Part shown: piece after piece, positions 61,275 through 64,000 of the stretch
Layout of the letters: each line of letters starts with the position of its first letter
Position numbering within the stretch: the first letter of the stretch is position 1
Assembly: GCA_019843655.1 (NCBI GenBank)
Contig: JACDQD010000002.1
Span: forward strand, 13,601,154 to 13,665,153
Reading direction: 5' to 3'
DNA length: 64,000 bases
Origin: Lethocerus indicus
Lineage: Eukaryota; Arthropoda; Insecta; Hemiptera; Belostomatidae
Translations under genes and position numbers: made by a program
The notes under the pieces: model-generated
Seen by the model: the letters and a program-made list of their open reading frames with translations, nothing else
Databases searched by the model: none
What the model was told of the DNA's origin: nothing

Positions 61275-64000
61275 CGTGTAATGTGTTTAACATTATCACA
61301 ATACATTCAACGTCCAAAACTGTTTCACGTTGGGGGTAACAGGTAATCAGGTACAAAGAGGCCTTCCCCCGACCCGGTACAGTGTACCTATTATATACTT
61401 GAAACTGCCCTCGTATTATTTTCGGTAGATAAATAGACTCGAAAGTAACAGCTGGTCTGACGGGTGAAACCCTTCCCACCTGAGTTCAACAGCCGTATTC
61501 AGTTTAGGTTGTGCTTGTGTAAAAGCTGTGGATATTGTTATAGCGATATAATTACACCTATGCGCGGATAGTGGCATTATATTCGCTTCCTGTCTATAGA
61601 ATCAAACGAAGTTGGCGCGTGGAAAGCGAAGAAACGCCTGACTTAAAGTCTTAGATTGGCGGTGAAATAAATTCGGCTGCCCCTGGATCGCGTCGGTCCC
61701 ATTCGCATAATTTAGGCTGCCGACTCCCCGAGAAATGCATTATTAATATTATTTTTATGTAAATATATAATATTGCGCGAACGGTGCCACGCCTCGGAGA
61801 GCAGCTTTTTTTCGCCCGACAATATCCCCGGCCACGGTACATCATTGCCCGCCCACCTTCCGCTAATCGGGCACATCGGAATTCTACGGACGTATCGGCC
61901 AACGATTCCTTTAGAAAGAAATTAATATTTGCCACGTTGATTTCAACGCTGGTTCGGATCATTCGCGTTTTTTTTACTGCACAAATGTAAAGTGTTTCGT
62001 GTTTGGGAACTGGGCGTATATACCTGAAACTGATGGTTTTCATTGACACCAATATCTCAAATAATATTGTAGTGACACGTTCAAAACGATGTTCCGTTAT
62101 GGTTATAGAAACCACCATCAGTCGGGTGTGTATCTTATCTTATGACTTTCTAGCATTCTGTCGGCAATACGGTGAGGCACTTTGGCGCCTGACGTACTGC
62201 TATTGACAATGGCGGGAAACAACAGAAAACCAGATGAAACAGTTAAAACTACGTTAGAGTACAAATCGTAAAAACAAATCGTCAACTAACACTATCAGAG
62301 ACGGCCTGAGAAAATAGAAGATATTGATTTCAAGTAGCGTGGATGGATGCTACAATGGACACTAAAAGGATACGCTGGTATGCTGGAATATTAAATGTAC
62401 TCCTCTAAATATTCCAATAAGCTAGTACCCGGCTAAAAACACCGGTGTTACGCTTCGTAAATAATTGTTTTGCTGGCTGGAAACCATAGTAACTACGGTG
62501 TAAGGTGTTTTAGGTGGTCAGTGTAGTGTGTACCGGCGGGGCATATGGCGCGTAGTTGGCGGCAGGTGCTGAACGGGCGACCAGCGCCAAAACAAGACCG
62601 GAATCTTCTGGCTCCAATCCCGCCGCCGCCACGACCGGCCACAGAGCTACGAAACCAGATACAATCGCAAAGGGGCCACCACTAATTCCGGGCCGACAGC
62701 TTTCAAATATCCCCCCTTAACGGTTTACTTCTAAAAAGACTTATTAAACTATTATGTTTATTGTGAGTTCACAATTAATAGTAACGTGAACTAAGGTATC
62801 CGATTCGCCAAAAGACCGTTCTGTGTAAATATTGTGGCAGGTAAAACTAATTTTTTTACGTATAGGATATTCGGCGCTTTCCTGGAGAATCGAATTCCTG
62901 GTCCGACTGTTCAGCACCTAATACGCTATACGGGCCGCCACTCTCAATACTAGTCAGTCCCACGTATAATAAAGATTAGCCGAATGAATGTTCGGACCAG
63001 CTAAATTGCTAGTGATGCGGATAGCACTCTCCCAGGCGGTGCTGAGCCGGTACGTTGAATTTTTGGAGAGTAGGTTCAGCAAACTGCGGTAGGTCCGACC
63101 GTATTGATATTCACGGTGGCTCTGCGGCACTAAGTGAGGAGCACGAGTGGAATGCGTAAAACTGCAAGGCTTTCATTTATTTTCGCACTATACCTTATTT
63201 TTCTAATATCATCTAGTTCCTGTTTTCTTTTTTACAGTTAAATTCTAACAGGACGCTAGTTTTAGAGGAATAAGTGTTTGTATTTGTTAATCATTTCAAA
63301 ATTGATACACAGAATTTTGCCATTGTCGGTTAACATAAATTGTAAATCGATCGAGGCACACGTGTCCCAGGGCCACAGCCGAACAGTAGACGTTTAATCG
63401 TTGCGAAACTATCGTACAGTGTTCGTTAGCATTTGAATCGGGTTTAGGGCAGGCCGAAATCGCGACAAGAGTATAGGAACGGACTAGATCCGGGGGAAGG
63501 TAGGGGGCAGAGGTGGCTGCTACCTGTTTCCCAACAGAGTATAACCCGGCTCGGGCTCTCATTGTCGGAGTCCTATCCGGTTTGACCGTGGCACCCGCCT
63601 CTATTTAACGGCCGGGAACAATGCTAATGCCGTGTTGCTGTTGCTGGCACCGTAGCGACTGGTCTACCGTTGCCACGAAGGCAATACGGTCTGGATAAGG
63701 ATCGGGCGGCTGATAACAGCAGTCATTAGCTTCACACGTTCGGCGTTGCAGGCCCCTTTTCCTGCTTTCTCCCTAACTCATGTTGACGGCTATACAAATT
63801 TACAAAATTATTTAAAATCACGTTTACTTAAAAATGTATCCACAATTATTTGGATTATACAAGAGTATACAAGAAGATTTTCTAAAACTGTAATATGTAT
63901 ACATATGTAAGTGTATTATATACTTTTATAATATCCTTGAGTATATTTTAAATTATTGTTAGGATTAACTTGGAGCCTTTTTGGCGAACCCTTGATTGCC

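Larger units (their letters stand above)
58297..64000. other. No gene recognised
   Basis: CpG-bearing patches at 59,030-60,040, 60,540-60,880, 61,640-61,930 and 62,520-62,700, separated by AT-rich DNA. It contains the 20-bp palindrome at 58,429 and the dyad at 59,413. The 155-codon minus-strand frame at 61651-62118 has no visible domain. Confidence 0.5.

Noticed and set aside
61651..62118. 155-codon minus-strand open frame
   Set aside because: No recognisable motif, composition follows the local DNA, and competing open frames lie on the other strand.

Overview
The window is eukaryotic, and almost certainly from an invertebrate animal. The coding that can be supported is split by short GT-AG introns. 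Transcripts have TATA boxes and AATAAA signals, and 5'-truncated LINE copies with target-site duplications, a mariner-type transposase relic, a tRNA-like SINE relic and microsatellites are present. Nothing looks like a bacterial operon. A lophotrochozoan such as an annelid, mollusc or brachiopod would fit, but that is a guess and nothing in the sequence names the species.

Most of the window is gene-poor. Positions 1-40,500 and 46,900-64,000 are AT-rich sequence broken by GC- and CpG-rich patches, and no multi-exon gene could be assembled there. The one coding candidate in the first 40 kb is a possible first coding exon for a signal peptide (4888-4975, + strand). It ends in a phase-1 GTATGT donor, and its downstream exons were not found. 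The GC patches may be regulatory or conserved noncoding elements, but only a comparison with another genome could show that.

The clearest genes are two tandem paralogues on the minus strand, coding 40752-41695 and 44518-45407. Each has a 37-nt noncoding first exon, a second exon with a signal peptide and a Glu-rich stretch, and a third exon with an acidic/basic linker, a conserved Gly-rich amphipathic segment and a Pro/Tyr- or Pro/Gln/Gly-rich tail. The products are secreted proteins of 149 and 174 residues, in no family I recognise. The two promoters match in spacing: an initiator-like TCATT(C/G), TATATATA at -32, and a CAACTG plus TGTTTAAACA composite at -55 to -69. The duplication extends at least 1.1 kb upstream and includes a 100-bp block at the 3' end of intron 2 that is about 94% identical. 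The tail of the second copy appears frame-shifted relative to the first, and it carries an expanding 18-bp repeat.

Mobile-element remains cluster at 56.0-58.3 kb. Two copies of one LINE 3' end each have a perfect 13-bp target-site duplication, and a tRNA-like SINE head lies between them. A mariner-type transposase C-terminal relic is at 24.5 kb. Other structures are a perfect 14-bp inverted repeat at 5320-5371, a 20-bp perfect palindrome at 58429, a TAATCC/GGATTA palindrome at 15562, two G-quadruplex motifs and several microsatellites.
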